DNA of 64,000 nucleotides from an uncultured Lachnospiraceae bacterium (GCA_958402795.1 CATXUX010000009.1:1-64000); one strand, 5' to 3'. Shown: positions 17,422 to 26,138, counted from the first letter of the stretch. Program-made: numbers and translations. Notes: generated by a model not told the origin, from the sequence alone.

Positions 17422-18459
17422 TTAATGAATTTCCTTATTGGCAAGCAGTTTTTTTAGTTCTGCAATTTCTGCCTCACAAGCTTGAATTACTGAATCTTTC
17501 TGAGAAAGCTGTTTGTCTTTTTGAGATAGTTGCTGGTCTTTTTGAGCCAACTCTTTTTTCTGTCCGTCAATCGTGTCCTGCATTTCATCGATCATATACT
17601 GTACGGTGTTTTTGTCCATTGTCTGTAATTCTTTGGAAAACAAACCCATCACCCTCTCTGTGTTTCTGCACATTTCGTATACTTCTTCATACATAGGGAT
17701 GAAGCGGGGATAATTCCGGATCAGCCGTTCGATCACTTCCGGATCGTCTATGCTTAAAAAAGTAAGCCATGCATCTAAATCATTTTCGATGTCTTTATTG
17801 TGCTGTTTTTTACCGAAAATGTCAAGAGGGATAAAGATATATTCCTGAAATAATTCGATGAATAACCCTGTATCGCTACGTTGTTGAAAACGGTGCACAT
17901 AATGATCCGGGAAAGCATGGAATTCACCTGTACTGGTTTCAAACAGCACGATGGTGTATACCTTCCGGATATCCCGGTAGCAGGAGCGCTTTTCGCTTTT
18001 CCCTTTCGCCCGTTTATACTGCCGCAGCAGAAGATCCGCCGAATAGCAGGCGCTTCTTGCTCCCGGAAAAGCATATCCTATCTTCTGTACTTCAACGTTC
18101 GCCAGACTGCCGTCTTCTAACTGTACCAGAATATCCATGATCAGCAGGGAACTTTCGTCTGCGATTCGGCTGGAATCGTTGGGTAGGACTGTCTGAATCT
18201 TTACCGGTTGTCCCAGAAGTAGGGACAGAAATTCTTCCAGTCTTTCCGGTGTGTTCTCCGGATTAACAATTTCCTTAAAGAAAGCGTCATAAAGTAGTTT
18301 CACCCCTTTGACTCCCGTGCAGATATCCAGAAATTCATTCTGCTGTTTTTCGGTCCATCCGTAAAAGGTGTGGGAAAGGTCCTCGCGGCGCTGAATATCA
18401 TCCAGTACCTCCATGCGTGTTCGAATCATCGGGAAATAGTGTTGCAGTCCTTTTGTCAT
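17422..18459 (-). CDS. PD-(D/E)XK nuclease family transposase (Rpn-like), copy 2
   Basis: 345 residues, near-identical to copy 1, with the same nuclease core (DILVQLEDG, NVEVQKIGYAF) and the same AGGAGG-led start. It differs in a small patch (DTGLFIELFQEYIF versus DTGLRLELFQEYVF) and has one fewer heptad in the C-terminal coiled coil. Both copies look intact. The tandem pair may be the outcome of transposition or of duplication followed by drift. Confidence 0.85.
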   Translation of the reverse strand: MTKGLQHYFPMIRTRMEVLDDIQRREDLSHTFYGWTEKQQNEFLDICTGVKGVKLLYDAFFKEIVNPENTPERLEEFLSLLLGQPVKIQTVLPNDSSRIADESSLLIMDILVQLEDGSLANVEVQKIGYAFPGARSACYSADLLLRQYKRAKGKSEKRSCYRDIRKVYTIVLFETSTGEFHAFPDHYVHRFQQRSDTGLFIELFQEYIFIPLDIFGKKQHNKDIENDLDAWLTFLSIDDPEVIERLIRNYPRFIPMYEEVYEMCRNTERVMGLFSKELQTMDKNTVQYMIDEMQDTIDGQKKELAQKDQQLSQKDKQLSQKDSVIQACEAEIAELKKLLANKEIH

Positions 18460-18673
18460 AAGCAATTCCTCCTGTGTTTTAATTTTTGTCTTTTTTCATT
18501 ATCGGAACATTCGCGATAAAAGCGCCGAAAATGAGAGCCATACGGCCAGAATCTTTTGGAAACAAGAACATTTCCGCCTGACGGAAATTACTGTAACATG
18601 TTTTCGGAATAAAAGCAAGAGAAAAGTTCTGCCGTTTTGCGTGTTTTGTGTGTTCTTTCTTTTTACTCTGATG

Positions 18674-18701
18674 TTTAGTACAATAAAACCAACACTATAA
18701 T
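18674..18701 (+). promoter_or_regulatory. Promoter of the tyrosine recombinase
   Basis: TTTAGT, 16 bp, TATAAT. The -10 box is perfect and the -35 box weak. A GAGAGG ribosome site follows before the ATG at 18726. Confidence 0.55.
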
Positions 18702-18725
18702 ATAGAAGAAAGAGAGGTACTACAG

Positions 18726-19667
18726 ATGAAATGTGAGTTGGCGCAACTGGAGGAGTATTCGCAGGAATTTTTGAAGCGGGTGAAAGTGGAACGGAATTTG
18801 TCTCAAAACACGCTGAAGGCATATCGTTGTGATTTGAATTGCTTTTTTGCGTGGATAAAGAGACGGGCAGTAGAAGAGTTGGATGTGGGATCTGTGCTGG
18901 CATATTTTACGTATCTGCAGGAAGAGGAGGAACTGGCGCCTCGTTCTGTTCAGAGAAAATATGTGACGCTCTATCAGTTTTTCCGGTTTTTGAGGGAAAA
19001 TTATGGGATTCAGGAAGAGTTTTTTTGTTTTACGACGCGTAAGTTTCAGATTCCGCATACGCTTCCGAGAACATTATCAAATGATGAAATTTCGAAGTTG
19101 ATTTCTGTTTCATCTGAGGAGTATCAGAATGCGGAATCGGAATACCGGACCAGACTGGCGTTGCGGAATATGTGTCTGATAGAATGTCTGTTTTGTATGG
19201 GACTGCGGATCGGGGAGGCGGCAGCGCTGAATGTAGAGGATTACAATCCGGGGGATTGTTCGGTTTTGGTTCATGGAAAAGGAAAAAAGGAGAGGATTCT
19301 TTTTATTTCTTCCAATGTTGTCTGCCAGAAATTGAATGTATGGTTGCAGGTCCGGCAGGGGATGGAACCATTGAACTCTGCGATATTTATTTCAAAACTT
19401 GGGAAACGAATGAGTATCTATAGTATTGAAAAAGTTTTTAAACGATATCGGGATCTGGCGGGAATTCGAGATAATGCAACGCCGCATTGTCTGCGTCACA
19501 GCTTTGCGACGCAGTTATTGAACAATGGAGCCAGCATTCGGGATGTGCAGGAGTTGATGGGGCACAGTAGTGTTGTCACGACGCAGATTTATACGGAGGT
19601 TTCTCTGAATCGTAAGAAGGAAGTTCTTATGAAATATAATGGAAGAAATTTTATTCATCCAAAATGA
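18726..19667 (+). CDS. Tyrosine recombinase (XerC/D-like integrase)
   Basis: 313 residues. An N-terminal SAM-like core-binding domain (residues about 5-90) is followed by the catalytic domain: Arg in CMGLRIGEAAALNV, Lys in VHGKGKKERI, the HxxR box PHCLRHSFATQLL, and the final His and Tyr in LMGHSSVVTTQIYTEVS. All five catalytic residues are present, so it should be active. Similar recombinases next to surface-polysaccharide loci often invert promoters. I found no clear pair of long inverted repeats around the loaP leader, so a phase-switch role is speculation. It may equally be linked to the nuclease cassettes. Confidence 0.9.
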   Translation: MKCELAQLEEYSQEFLKRVKVERNLSQNTLKAYRCDLNCFFAWIKRRAVEELDVGSVLAYFTYLQEEEELAPRSVQRKYVTLYQFFRFLRENYGIQEEFFCFTTRKFQIPHTLPRTLSNDEISKLISVSSEEYQNAESEYRTRLALRNMCLIECLFCMGLRIGEAAALNVEDYNPGDCSVLVHGKGKKERILFISSNVVCQKLNVWLQVRQGMEPLNSAIFISKLGKRMSIYSIEKVFKRYRDLAGIRDNATPHCLRHSFATQLLNNGASIRDVQELMGHSSVVTTQIYTEVSLNRKKEVLMKYNGRNFIHPK

Positions 19668-19696
19668 TGGTTATGGTCTGCTGATCAAGCGCTGTT

Positions 19697-19745
19697 GGCG
19701 ACGGTATTCCGGGAACCGGGTTCAAAGGAATACTGTCACCTTTTT
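19697..19745 (+). terminator. Terminator between convergent integrase and queL
   Basis: A 14-position stem with one mismatch and one G-T pair, GGCGACGGTATTCC against GGAATACTGTCACC, followed by TTTTT on the plus strand. Confidence 0.8.
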
Positions 19746-19758
19746 ATCCCGCTCCGAT

Positions 19759-20457
19759 TCATCCCACTCCGAAATCTGTGATTTCATAGAGTACTTCTAC
19801 ATTGGGATCATCCAGCAGCCAGCGGTATTCGCTCATAAACCACTGTACAAGTTCTTCGTCCCGCCGGATTGGAGTTGTATTATTGTTATATACATTCACG
19901 GTTCCCAGCCTGAAGTATTTTTTGAGAATCTCGATATCCCGTGCGATCATTTCTTTTGTCTGTCCCTGAATTCCGACCATCAGGCAAGGGGAGTCGAAGT
20001 ATTCTGCCACTTCTTCCGGAGTATGGAAGTCGGCATGTTTGTTCAGGACATGCTGGCGGAAGTCATAATCAAAGGTTTCCACTCCGATTTTGAATGTGAT
20101 GGGAACCGGCATGCGTTCCCGCATTGTATGGATACGATGGCGGTAGATCCAGTGCGATTCGAAAAAGAGCCGCCGGATCTGTTTTTCGCGGATGACGCGG
20201 CTGATCTCGTCCAGAGTTTCCTTGGGCAGTTCGAAGCAGCTCCCGGAATTGATGACTTCTAATACGCCGAATTCCCCTGTGACGTGAGACAATACTTCCG
20301 AGTTCAGGGCGATCATTTCTGCCCGGTCGCGTCCGTTATCTTCGATATAATCGCAGAAGCTGCACTTCCCCCAGGCGCAGGGAAAGGCGCGCAAGAGGCA
20401 GATTTCCCGCTGATTTTTATTTGTGATTTTACTGTAGCGCTCTTCTGGTACGCCCAT
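19759..20457 (-). CDS. queL: Radical SAM queuine lyase (QueL-like)
   Basis: 232 residues from the ATG at 20457, which has AAAGGAGG just upstream; the frame is open to 20898 but that part overlaps the transporter gene and is not real. The radical SAM cysteines are Cys27, Cys32 and Cys35 (FPCAWGKCSFCDY, C-x4-C-x2-C). Other family-like parts are ESHWIYRHRIHTMRERM and TFKIGVETFDYDFR. Radical SAM enzymes beside a QrtT transporter and a Q hydrolase are known in gut Clostridia to turn queuine into preQ1 for tRNA modification. The operon partners and the preQ1 riboswitch upstream make this assignment strong, though the reaction is inferred from context. Confidence 0.82.
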   Translation of the reverse strand: MGVPEERYSKITNKNQREICLLRAFPCAWGKCSFCDYIEDNGRDRAEMIALNSEVLSHVTGEFGVLEVINSGSCFELPKETLDEISRVIREKQIRRLFFESHWIYRHRIHTMRERMPVPITFKIGVETFDYDFRQHVLNKHADFHTPEEVAEYFDSPCLMVGIQGQTKEMIARDIEILKKYFRLGTVNVYNNNTTPIRRDEELVQWFMSEYRWLLDDPNVEVLYEITDFGVG

Positions 20458-20459
20458 GG

Positions 20460-21038
20460 TTATTGTCCTCCTTTTCCCTGAAATGTGGCCAGCAGGTGCT
20501 TTGGCAGAGCTTTCAGAAGTGCCATGACCAGAATGATGCTGATCAGGCGGTCCAGATAATCGGTGAGGATCTGGACAATGAACACGCTGGCAGTCAGTCC
20601 GAGCGGTGTTTTTGCAAGGAGCTGTACCAGTATGGTGGAGCCGGACGACGTGATTCCGCCGAACAGTTTTGCGCAGATCAGGGAACTGACGATGGTTCCG
20701 GGAACGGTAATGATCAGTGCGGCTGGAAAAATCCGCCATTTCGGCGAACGTTTGGTGAGCAGTTTCTTCCATACTAATCCGGTCATCATTCCGACGATCA
20801 TGCCGACCGGAGCGAAGTACAGGGAGTAGATATCCGAAGTGATTCCCAGCAGGATTCCGCTCAGGAGTCCCGGCAGCAGTCCGTACCACGGACCGCATAA
20901 TGCGCCGACGAGGATCGTTCCGATACTGTCCAGATAAATCGGGAGTCTAAGCAGCAGCGCAAGTTCCCCGCCTACGAGATTGATGCAGACCGCCAGCGCG
21001 GCCAGACATATTTTATAGATACTGTTTTTTGACTTCAT
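20460..21038 (-). CDS. qrtT: ECF transporter S component for queuine/queuosine (QrtT-like)
   Basis: 192 residues with five to six membrane spans, a Lys-rich N-terminus and the ECF S-component pattern (SIYKICLAALAVCINL, LDSIGTILVGALCGPWYG). It should join the shared ECF ATPases and T component, which are not in this window, to import queuine or queuosine. It is placed between the nucleoside hydrolase (3-bp gap) and queL (2-bp gap), so the three are co-transcribed. Confidence 0.8.
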   Translation of the reverse strand: MKSKNSIYKICLAALAVCINLVGGELALLLRLPIYLDSIGTILVGALCGPWYGLLPGLLSGILLGITSDIYSLYFAPVGMIVGMMTGLVWKKLLTKRSPKWRIFPAALIITVPGTIVSSLICAKLFGGITSSGSTILVQLLAKTPLGLTASVFIVQILTDYLDRLISIILVMALLKALPKHLLATFQGKGGQ

Positions 21039-21041
21039 AAT

Positions 21042-22073
21042 TTATACCTCTTTCCTTTCTGTGGAGTGCTCTTGTAGTTTGCCTTGGCAGAGTGTTTCCA
21101 GCAGATCCAGTTCTTCCTGTGTTTTATGGAGAAGACTTCCGAAAAACAGCTGGAAAAAAGCAAGTGGATCAGTCTGTGTGAGTACGGTTGCATTCGGCGT
21201 CCGGTGGTAAAAGTTCATGGAATCTACTACGGTCTGACCAATTGAGATTCCCTGCGTTTCGACGTCGACATAGGCGTCAAAGCCGCTGCAGAGATTCCGG
21301 TTTGCAAAGTAGGCGACTGCCAGCGGATCATTGATGACGCAGCCGATCAGATGCTCCCATTCCCAGTGGAAATCAAAGTAAAACCGGGTGATCTGCTCTA
21401 CGAATTTCCCATGACGCGGATCCAGCCGTTTGAGATAGGCGAGAAGGTCCGGGGTGAGGACGATCTGCCTTGTCACATCAAGACCTGCCATATGGAGTTT
21501 TTGGAGTCCGCATTGTTTTTTTGCATTTTCTTCAAGTGTGTGGAACACAAGGGCAGCAGCGTCCGGATCTGCCCAGTAGTTGTATTCTGCTACCGGGGAG
21601 CAGTTGCCGTGACTTCGAAAGTTTCCACCCATGGATACGAGTTCTTCGATCCGGTCAAATGCGGACCGGTCAGTCTGGATCAGTTGCGCCAGATTGGTAA
21701 GCGGGCCCAGTGCAATGACAGAGCAGGTCTCGTTTTGAAGTGTGTCGGACAAGAACTCTACCGCACTTTTTTGCTGCCGGAAGCCGTCCGGCGTCGGGAG
21801 AAAACTCTCTCCGAGACCATCGGAGCCATGAGTATCAAGAGCGTTTACATAGTCACGTTTTAGTGGCTTTTCGGCTCCAAGGTATATCGGCACGTCAAGT
21901 CGGTCCATGTGTTTTAAGACTTTTTTTGCATTCCCAAATCCCATTTCTGTCGGGGAATTTCCGCATACGATCGTGATGCCGGTTACGTCGAGTTCTTCCA
22001 TCGACAGTGCCAGCATCAGTGCAAGGCTGTCATCGATTCCGGGATCGCAGTCTATGATAACTTTTCGCTTCAT
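21042..22073 (-). CDS. queK: Nucleoside hydrolase, predicted queuosine hydrolase (QueK-like)
   Basis: 343 residues of the inosine-uridine-preferring nucleoside hydrolase family, with the calcium-binding Asp cluster D8-C-D-P-G-I-D-D15 at the N-terminus, TGITIVCGNSP and NYWADPDAAALVFH. The family cleaves N-glycosidic bonds of nucleosides. Here it would release queuine from queuosine, feeding QueL. It is the first gene of the operon, directly behind the preQ1-I riboswitch and with a GAAAGGA ribosome site. An ordinary purine or pyrimidine nucleoside activity cannot be excluded from sequence alone. Confidence 0.82.
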   Translation of the reverse strand: MKRKVIIDCDPGIDDSLALMLALSMEELDVTGITIVCGNSPTEMGFGNAKKVLKHMDRLDVPIYLGAEKPLKRDYVNALDTHGSDGLGESFLPTPDGFRQQKSAVEFLSDTLQNETCSVIALGPLTNLAQLIQTDRSAFDRIEELVSMGGNFRSHGNCSPVAEYNYWADPDAAALVFHTLEENAKKQCGLQKLHMAGLDVTRQIVLTPDLLAYLKRLDPRHGKFVEQITRFYFDFHWEWEHLIGCVINDPLAVAYFANRNLCSGFDAYVDVETQGISIGQTVVDSMNFYHRTPNATVLTQTDPLAFFQLFFGSLLHKTQEELDLLETLCQGKLQEHSTERKEV

Positions 22074-22104
22074 AATGTTCCTTTCTTCCTATAATAAAAG
22101 GCCA

Positions 22105-22144
22105 TGTTTGTTTGTCCGGCGGAAAAATCCAGACAAAACAAACA
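22105..22144 (-). terminator. Riboswitch-controlled terminator hairpin of the queuine operon
   Basis: An imperfect long stem, TGTTTGTTTTGTCTGG against CCGGACAAACAAACA, lies between the aptamer and the ribosome site and is followed by a short T-rich stretch (CCTTTTATT). It may act as terminator or, less likely, as part of the expression switch near the ribosome site. Confidence 0.6.
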
Positions 22145-22172
22145 CAGCCACAACTGTTGAGTGTGAAATTTG

Positions 22173-22207
22173 CCTAGTTTTTTATACTGGGAGGTTTTCG
22201 AACCAGT
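22173..22207 (-). ncRNA. preQ1-I riboswitch
   Basis: The minus strand reads ACTGGTTCGAAAACC, then TCCCAGT, then ATAAAAAACTAGG. This is the compact preQ1-I aptamer: a P1 stem of five pairs (ACTGG with CCAGT), the loop, and the A-rich tail ending in the CTAGG segment that forms the H-type pseudoknot. It precedes the queK-qrtT-queL operon, which makes preQ1, and so provides end-product feedback. Confidence 0.88.
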
Positions 22208-22233
22208 ACGCCCGCAGGCGGTTGCCATTTGTT

Positions 22234-22262
22234 ACTATAACACAATCGGTTTCGTTTGGAAA
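22234..22262 (-). promoter_or_regulatory. Promoter of the queuine salvage operon
   Basis: TTTCCA, 17 bp, TATAGT on the minus strand, about 25 bp upstream of the riboswitch aptamer. The -35 box is poor. Confidence 0.5.
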
Positions 22263-22339
22263 CCCTTTTTTTACTCATAGCGGTCAAAGATCTGACGCTG
22301 GATTTGCCGTAAGCAAGCCGTTCCGGAAGATAGCCGGAA

Positions 22340-23692
22340 CTAAAGCAGCGGTGTCATGTAGAGAGGAAGGAACGTGATTCCTTCTTGGATTTTTAAATCG
22401 CCGGTATGCAGCAGATACGGAATATACGTTTGCTCCGCATATTTGCTGGTAAATTTACGCAGGGATGAGAGTGTGTAGTTTTTGCCGGATTTGACCTCAA
22501 TCGGCGAAATATTGTGGCGGGTGCTGATTTTGCTTTTTGCAATCAGAAAATCAATCTCCATGCGGGAATCACTGTCGTCCCGTGAGGGGTTGGAATAAAA
22601 ATATAATTTGTGATGATTTGCAGCAAGCATCTGCGCCACAATATTTTCAATGATCATACCCTGATTTACTTCCAGCTTATCAAACAGCAGTTTTTTATAA
22701 ATTTCTTCACTTACGATGCCATTTTCGTTGAATGCATGACTGATCAATAGTCCGGTATCTGCCATGTAACATTTTAACGTCAGTCGGTCCATATTTAATT
22801 TCAGACCAATATTCGGGGCGGTCGAGTTATAACAGATGTTTGTGATCATAGCATCCTCCAGCCAGAACAGTGCGTCCTCATAATCCCGGAACCGCGCTTC
22901 TTTTTTCAATGAGGACAGTTTAAATTTCTTTTCATGCTTCTGAAGCTGGGCAGGAATTTCATCAAAAATACTCTCGACTTTCATCTCATATCCCGCTGCG
23001 TGTTTGATGATGTCCGCCCGGTAAAGAGTCAGGATATCTCGTTTTATCTGATCAACTTTGTCAAAATCATGTGTATCAATATATTCCTGCACGGCCTGGG
23101 GCATGCCGCCGACGATCAGATATTGGCGGAAGTAATCCATTGCTTTTCGGTGCATGATATGCCCCATCGGTTTTTTCGCGTCGTAACATGTTTGGATAAT
23201 TCCCATGAGCGTGTCATTTCCTAATGCCCACAGAAATTCTTCAAAGTCCATAGGATACATTTTGATATGACGTTCTTCGGACGGAATTACAATGTCCCGG
23301 ACATTCTTTTTGATTGACATTAGTGAGCCGGTCTCTATATAATCGTATCTGCCGTCTGCGACGAGATATTTGATGGCGGCGCGTGCTTTTGGAAAAAGCT
23401 GAACTTCGTCAAAAATAATCAGAGATTCATGTTCATACAATTTTACATTATAATAGCCGGACAGGTACATAAATAACAGATCCAGATCATTCAGATAATG
23501 AACGAACAGATTTTTAATGTCATCTCCAACACGGTTGAAGTCGATCAAAATGTAAGTTTTATATTCTGATTTTGCAAATTCTTCGGCAATGTAACTTTTT
23601 CCAACACGGCGTGCACCGTCGATCAACAAAGCAGTTTTTCCGGTACCGTTCTTTTTCCAGTTTATAAGTTCATAAAAAAGTTTACGCTTCAT
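22340..23692 (-). CDS. AAA_14/DUF4143 ATPase
   Basis: About 450 residues. Walker A is DGARRVGKSYIAEEF, Walker B is SLIIFDEVQLFPKARAAIKY, and the DUF4143 C-terminal part carries ADTGLLISHAF and EIDFLIAKSK with IEVKSGKNYTLSSL. The function of this large bacterial family is unknown; the C-terminal part resembles a restriction-endonuclease-like fold. The ATG at 23692 has AGAGGAG upstream and is preferred to 23716. It is a single gene with a repeat array in its upstream region at 23722-23853. Confidence 0.85.
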   Translation of the reverse strand: MKRKLFYELINWKKNGTGKTALLIDGARRVGKSYIAEEFAKSEYKTYILIDFNRVGDDIKNLFVHYLNDLDLLFMYLSGYYNVKLYEHESLIIFDEVQLFPKARAAIKYLVADGRYDYIETGSLMSIKKNVRDIVIPSEERHIKMYPMDFEEFLWALGNDTLMGIIQTCYDAKKPMGHIMHRKAMDYFRQYLIVGGMPQAVQEYIDTHDFDKVDQIKRDILTLYRADIIKHAAGYEMKVESIFDEIPAQLQKHEKKFKLSSLKKEARFRDYEDALFWLEDAMITNICYNSTAPNIGLKLNMDRLTLKCYMADTGLLISHAFNENGIVSEEIYKKLLFDKLEVNQGMIIENIVAQMLAANHHKLYFYSNPSRDDSDSRMEIDFLIAKSKISTRHNISPIEVKSGKNYTLSSLRKFTSKYAEQTYIPYLLHTGDLKIQEGITFLPLYMTPLL

Positions 23693-23721
23693 AAGGCACT
23701 CCTCTCTGATAAACATAAATC

Positions 23722-23853
23722 ACACGAAAACAATATTTTTATAATTATATATTAACACGAAAACAAGAATTTTACAAACACAAATTAACACGAAAACAAG
23801 ATTTATAAAATTATATTATTACACGAAAACGAGAAGTTATACGTTTATTATGT
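23722..23853. repeat. Four direct repeats at exact 33-bp period upstream of the ATPase gene
   Basis: ACACGAAAAC begins at 23722, 23755, 23788 and 23821, exactly 33 bp apart. Copies 2 and 3 extend the match to TTAACACGAAAACAAGA. The bases between are AT-rich and not conserved. The array lies 30-160 bp upstream of the DUF4143 ATPase start and probably covers its promoter. The regular spacing of about three helical turns suggests cooperative protein binding. The remainder of the gap to 24086 shows nothing else I can name. Confidence 0.8.
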
Positions 23854-24086
23854 ACATATTTCCGGGATAATAACGAAATGTTTCAAAATCTTATATTTTT
23901 TAGTGTAACATATTATACATTCACTAGCCTTTTTGTATTACAATAACAATAAAGTACCCAACAGTTTCTACATTGGTACAGCGAAAAATCCGACAAGTTA
24001 AGGTATTCATTACTTGTTATTCGTTGTATCGGCAATAGGGAAATAGACGGATTGGTTAGAAGTAATACGAGAAAGGAAATAAGACG

Positions 24087-25445
24087 ATGAGAAAGAAAAT
24101 CGTTTCGGATAAGCGCTTTTATAGGAAATTGTGGCAGCTTGCGGCTCCGATCGCGTTTCAGAATCTGATGCTGGCGTCTGTGGCTGCGGCCGATGCGCTG
24201 ATGCTGGGCAGTGTAGCGCAGAATTCGATGGCGGCGGTATCGCTTGCGACGCAGATTCAGTTTGTTCAGAATATGATCCTGGGTGCGATCATTGCGCCGA
24301 TCGTGATCCTGGGAGCGCAGTACTGGGGAAAGAAGGATACAAGGACGGTGAGTGACATTTTCTGCATCGGTCTTCGTCTGAGCGTTGCGGTTTCCGTGCT
24401 GTCTTTTATCGGGTGTGTGTTCTTTCCGCGGTATCTGATGCTGATTTTTACAAATGAAGAGGCTCTGATCGCAATCGGCGTCCGGTATCTGAAAGTGGCA
24501 GGCTGGTCGTATCTGCTCACAGGGATTTCCCAGTGTTATCTTGCGATTATGAAAGTAAGCGAACATGCAGTGCAGACTGCCATGGTAAGCACGGGTGCGG
24601 TTCTCATCAATATTGTGCTCAATGCAGTGTTCATTTTCGGACTTTTCGGCGTTCCGGCGATGGAAGTGCAGGGCGCGGCGGCAGCGACCCTGGTCGCAAG
24701 GATCATAGAACTTGTGTGGGTTGTGTTATTTTCTTATAGAGAAGGGTATATTCATCCGGAGTGGAGCAGATTGTTCATGAGAAACCGGCTGCTGTCCCAT
24801 GATTTTCGGAAATGTGCGCTTCCGCTACTGGGCGCCAGCCTGTTCTGGGGAATTGGGTTTACCTCATATTCTGCGTTTATGGGGCATCTCGGAACCGATG
24901 CGGCAGCGGCAAATTCTGTCGCTGCGGTGGTGAGAGACCTCGTGTGCTGTCTCTGTAACGGTCTTGCAAACGGCGGCGGAATTCTTGTGGGAAATGAGCT
25001 TGGCGCAGGGAATCTGGATCAGGGAAAAAAGTACGGAGACCGTCTGGTGAAGATTTCGTTTGTGATCGGGTTCTTTTCTACGGCGGTCATGCTCGCGGTG
25101 ACGCCGCTTGTTACGAGTTTTGTGAAAATGACGGCGCAGGCGGAGGAGTATCTGCTCGGAATGATGATTATTATGGCGGTGTATATGATCGGACGTACCG
25201 TGAATACGATTATCATTAACGGAATCTTTGCGGCGGGCGGAGACACGATGTTTGATATGTACAGCCTGGCGGTCTGTATGTGGGGGATCGCGATCCCGCT
25301 GGCAGCGGCGGGGACGTTCTTTTTGGACTGGCCGGTACTGGTGGTCTATGCGTGTACCTGTCTGGACGAAGTGGGAAAAATTCCATGGGTGTTATACCAT
25401 TACCGTAAATATAAATGGGTAAAAGACCTGACGCGGGAGATGTGA
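24087..25445 (+). CDS. MATE family efflux transporter
   Basis: 452 residues with 12 membrane spans in two related halves: KLWQLAAPIAFQNLMLASVA near the N-terminus and LPLLGASLFWGIGFTSYSAF in the second half. MATE pumps export cationic compounds using sodium or proton gradients; the substrate is unknown. The ribosome site is AAAGGA nine bases before the ATG. It is followed after 36 bp by the acetyltransferase gene on the same strand. Confidence 0.88.
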   Translation: MRKKIVSDKRFYRKLWQLAAPIAFQNLMLASVAAADALMLGSVAQNSMAAVSLATQIQFVQNMILGAIIAPIVILGAQYWGKKDTRTVSDIFCIGLRLSVAVSVLSFIGCVFFPRYLMLIFTNEEALIAIGVRYLKVAGWSYLLTGISQCYLAIMKVSEHAVQTAMVSTGAVLINIVLNAVFIFGLFGVPAMEVQGAAAATLVARIIELVWVVLFSYREGYIHPEWSRLFMRNRLLSHDFRKCALPLLGASLFWGIGFTSYSAFMGHLGTDAAAANSVAAVVRDLVCCLCNGLANGGGILVGNELGAGNLDQGKKYGDRLVKISFVIGFFSTAVMLAVTPLVTSFVKMTAQAEEYLLGMMIIMAVYMIGRTVNTIIINGIFAAGGDTMFDMYSLAVCMWGIAIPLAAAGTFFLDWPVLVVYACTCLDEVGKIPWVLYHYRKYKWVKDLTREM

Positions 25446-25481
25446 AACATATCGTAATGATGGAGAGGATGAGGTGATAAT

Positions 25482-26090
25482 ATGGATCATGTAAAAAGAA
25501 AAGAACAGGGACTGCCCTATCGTTATGACGATCCGGCATTATTGGGAGATCAACATATTTTTCAGAATAAAATGGTGGAGTATAATCAAACGCTGCCTAC
25601 AGAAACGGAAACGCGTCAGAGACTGTTGAAAGAAGTATTTGCCGAAGTGGGCGAAGGCTGTACGGTGGAGACGCCGCTTCATGCGAACTGGGGGTGCAGA
25701 CATGTGCATCTGGGAAAAGGTATTTACATCAATTCCAATGTAACGTTTGTAGATGACGAGCAGATCTTTATCGGGGATTACAGCATGATCTCGCCAAACG
25801 TCGTGTTTACGACATCCGGGCATCCGGTTCTGCCGGTTCTGCGGGAACATCACTATGTCTATAATCTGCCGATCTATGTCGGAAGAAATGTGTGGATCGG
25901 GACGAATGTAAGCATTATGCCGGGCATAACGATCGGAGACAATTCCGTGATCGGAGCGGGAAGTGTTGTGACGAACGACATTCCGGAAAATGTGGTGGCA
26001 TTTGGATCCCCCTGCCGTGTGATCCGGGAAATCGGTGAAAAAGACCGGGAGTTTTTTTACAAAGACCGGAAACTGGACGTCTGGGAGTAG
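25482..26090 (+). CDS. Maltose/galactoside O-acetyltransferase family (LbH fold)
   Basis: 202 residues. An N-terminal Mac domain (MVEYNQTLPTETETRQRLL) is followed by left-handed beta-helix hexapeptide repeats and the family signature FTTSGHPVLPVLREH, YVGRNVWIGTNVSIMPG, GDNSVIGAGSVVTNDIPENV. The His of TSGHP is the expected catalytic base. It uses acetyl-CoA to acetylate a sugar 6-hydroxyl, probably as a detoxification step. A GAGGTG ribosome site precedes the ATG. Confidence 0.9.
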   Translation: MDHVKRKEQGLPYRYDDPALLGDQHIFQNKMVEYNQTLPTETETRQRLLKEVFAEVGEGCTVETPLHANWGCRHVHLGKGIYINSNVTFVDDEQIFIGDYSMISPNVVFTTSGHPVLPVLREHHYVYNLPIYVGRNVWIGTNVSIMPGITIGDNSVIGAGSVVTNDIPENVVAFGSPCRVIREIGEKDREFFYKDRKLDVWE

Positions 26091-26138
26091 GAGTTCGCTC
26101 ATTTTTCTATGAAAAATGGCTACTTTTCGGTGTTTTGC

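Larger units (their letters stand above)
17363..18622 (-). mobile_element. PD-(D/E)XK transposase cassette, copy 2
   Basis: The second copy of the cassette, with the same ends as 15912-17194. It lies inside the integrase relic on its left side and about 100 bp upstream of the intact integrase on its right. It is 23 bp shorter than copy 1, mostly from loss of one 21-bp heptad unit in the coiled coil. Confidence 0.65.

Noticed and set aside
20458..20898. N-terminal extension of the radical SAM frame (about 147 more residues)
   Set aside because: It overlaps the ECF S-component gene in another frame, has a basic, low-complexity translation, and a clear AAAGGAGG-led ATG lies at 20457.
22105..22144. 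A second riboswitch before queK
   Set aside because: The hairpin is the expression platform of the preQ1-I element, not a separate aptamer.
23722..23853. CRISPR array
   Set aside because: Only about 10-17 bp per 33-bp unit are conserved, the spacers are AT-rich and degenerate, and there are no cas genes.
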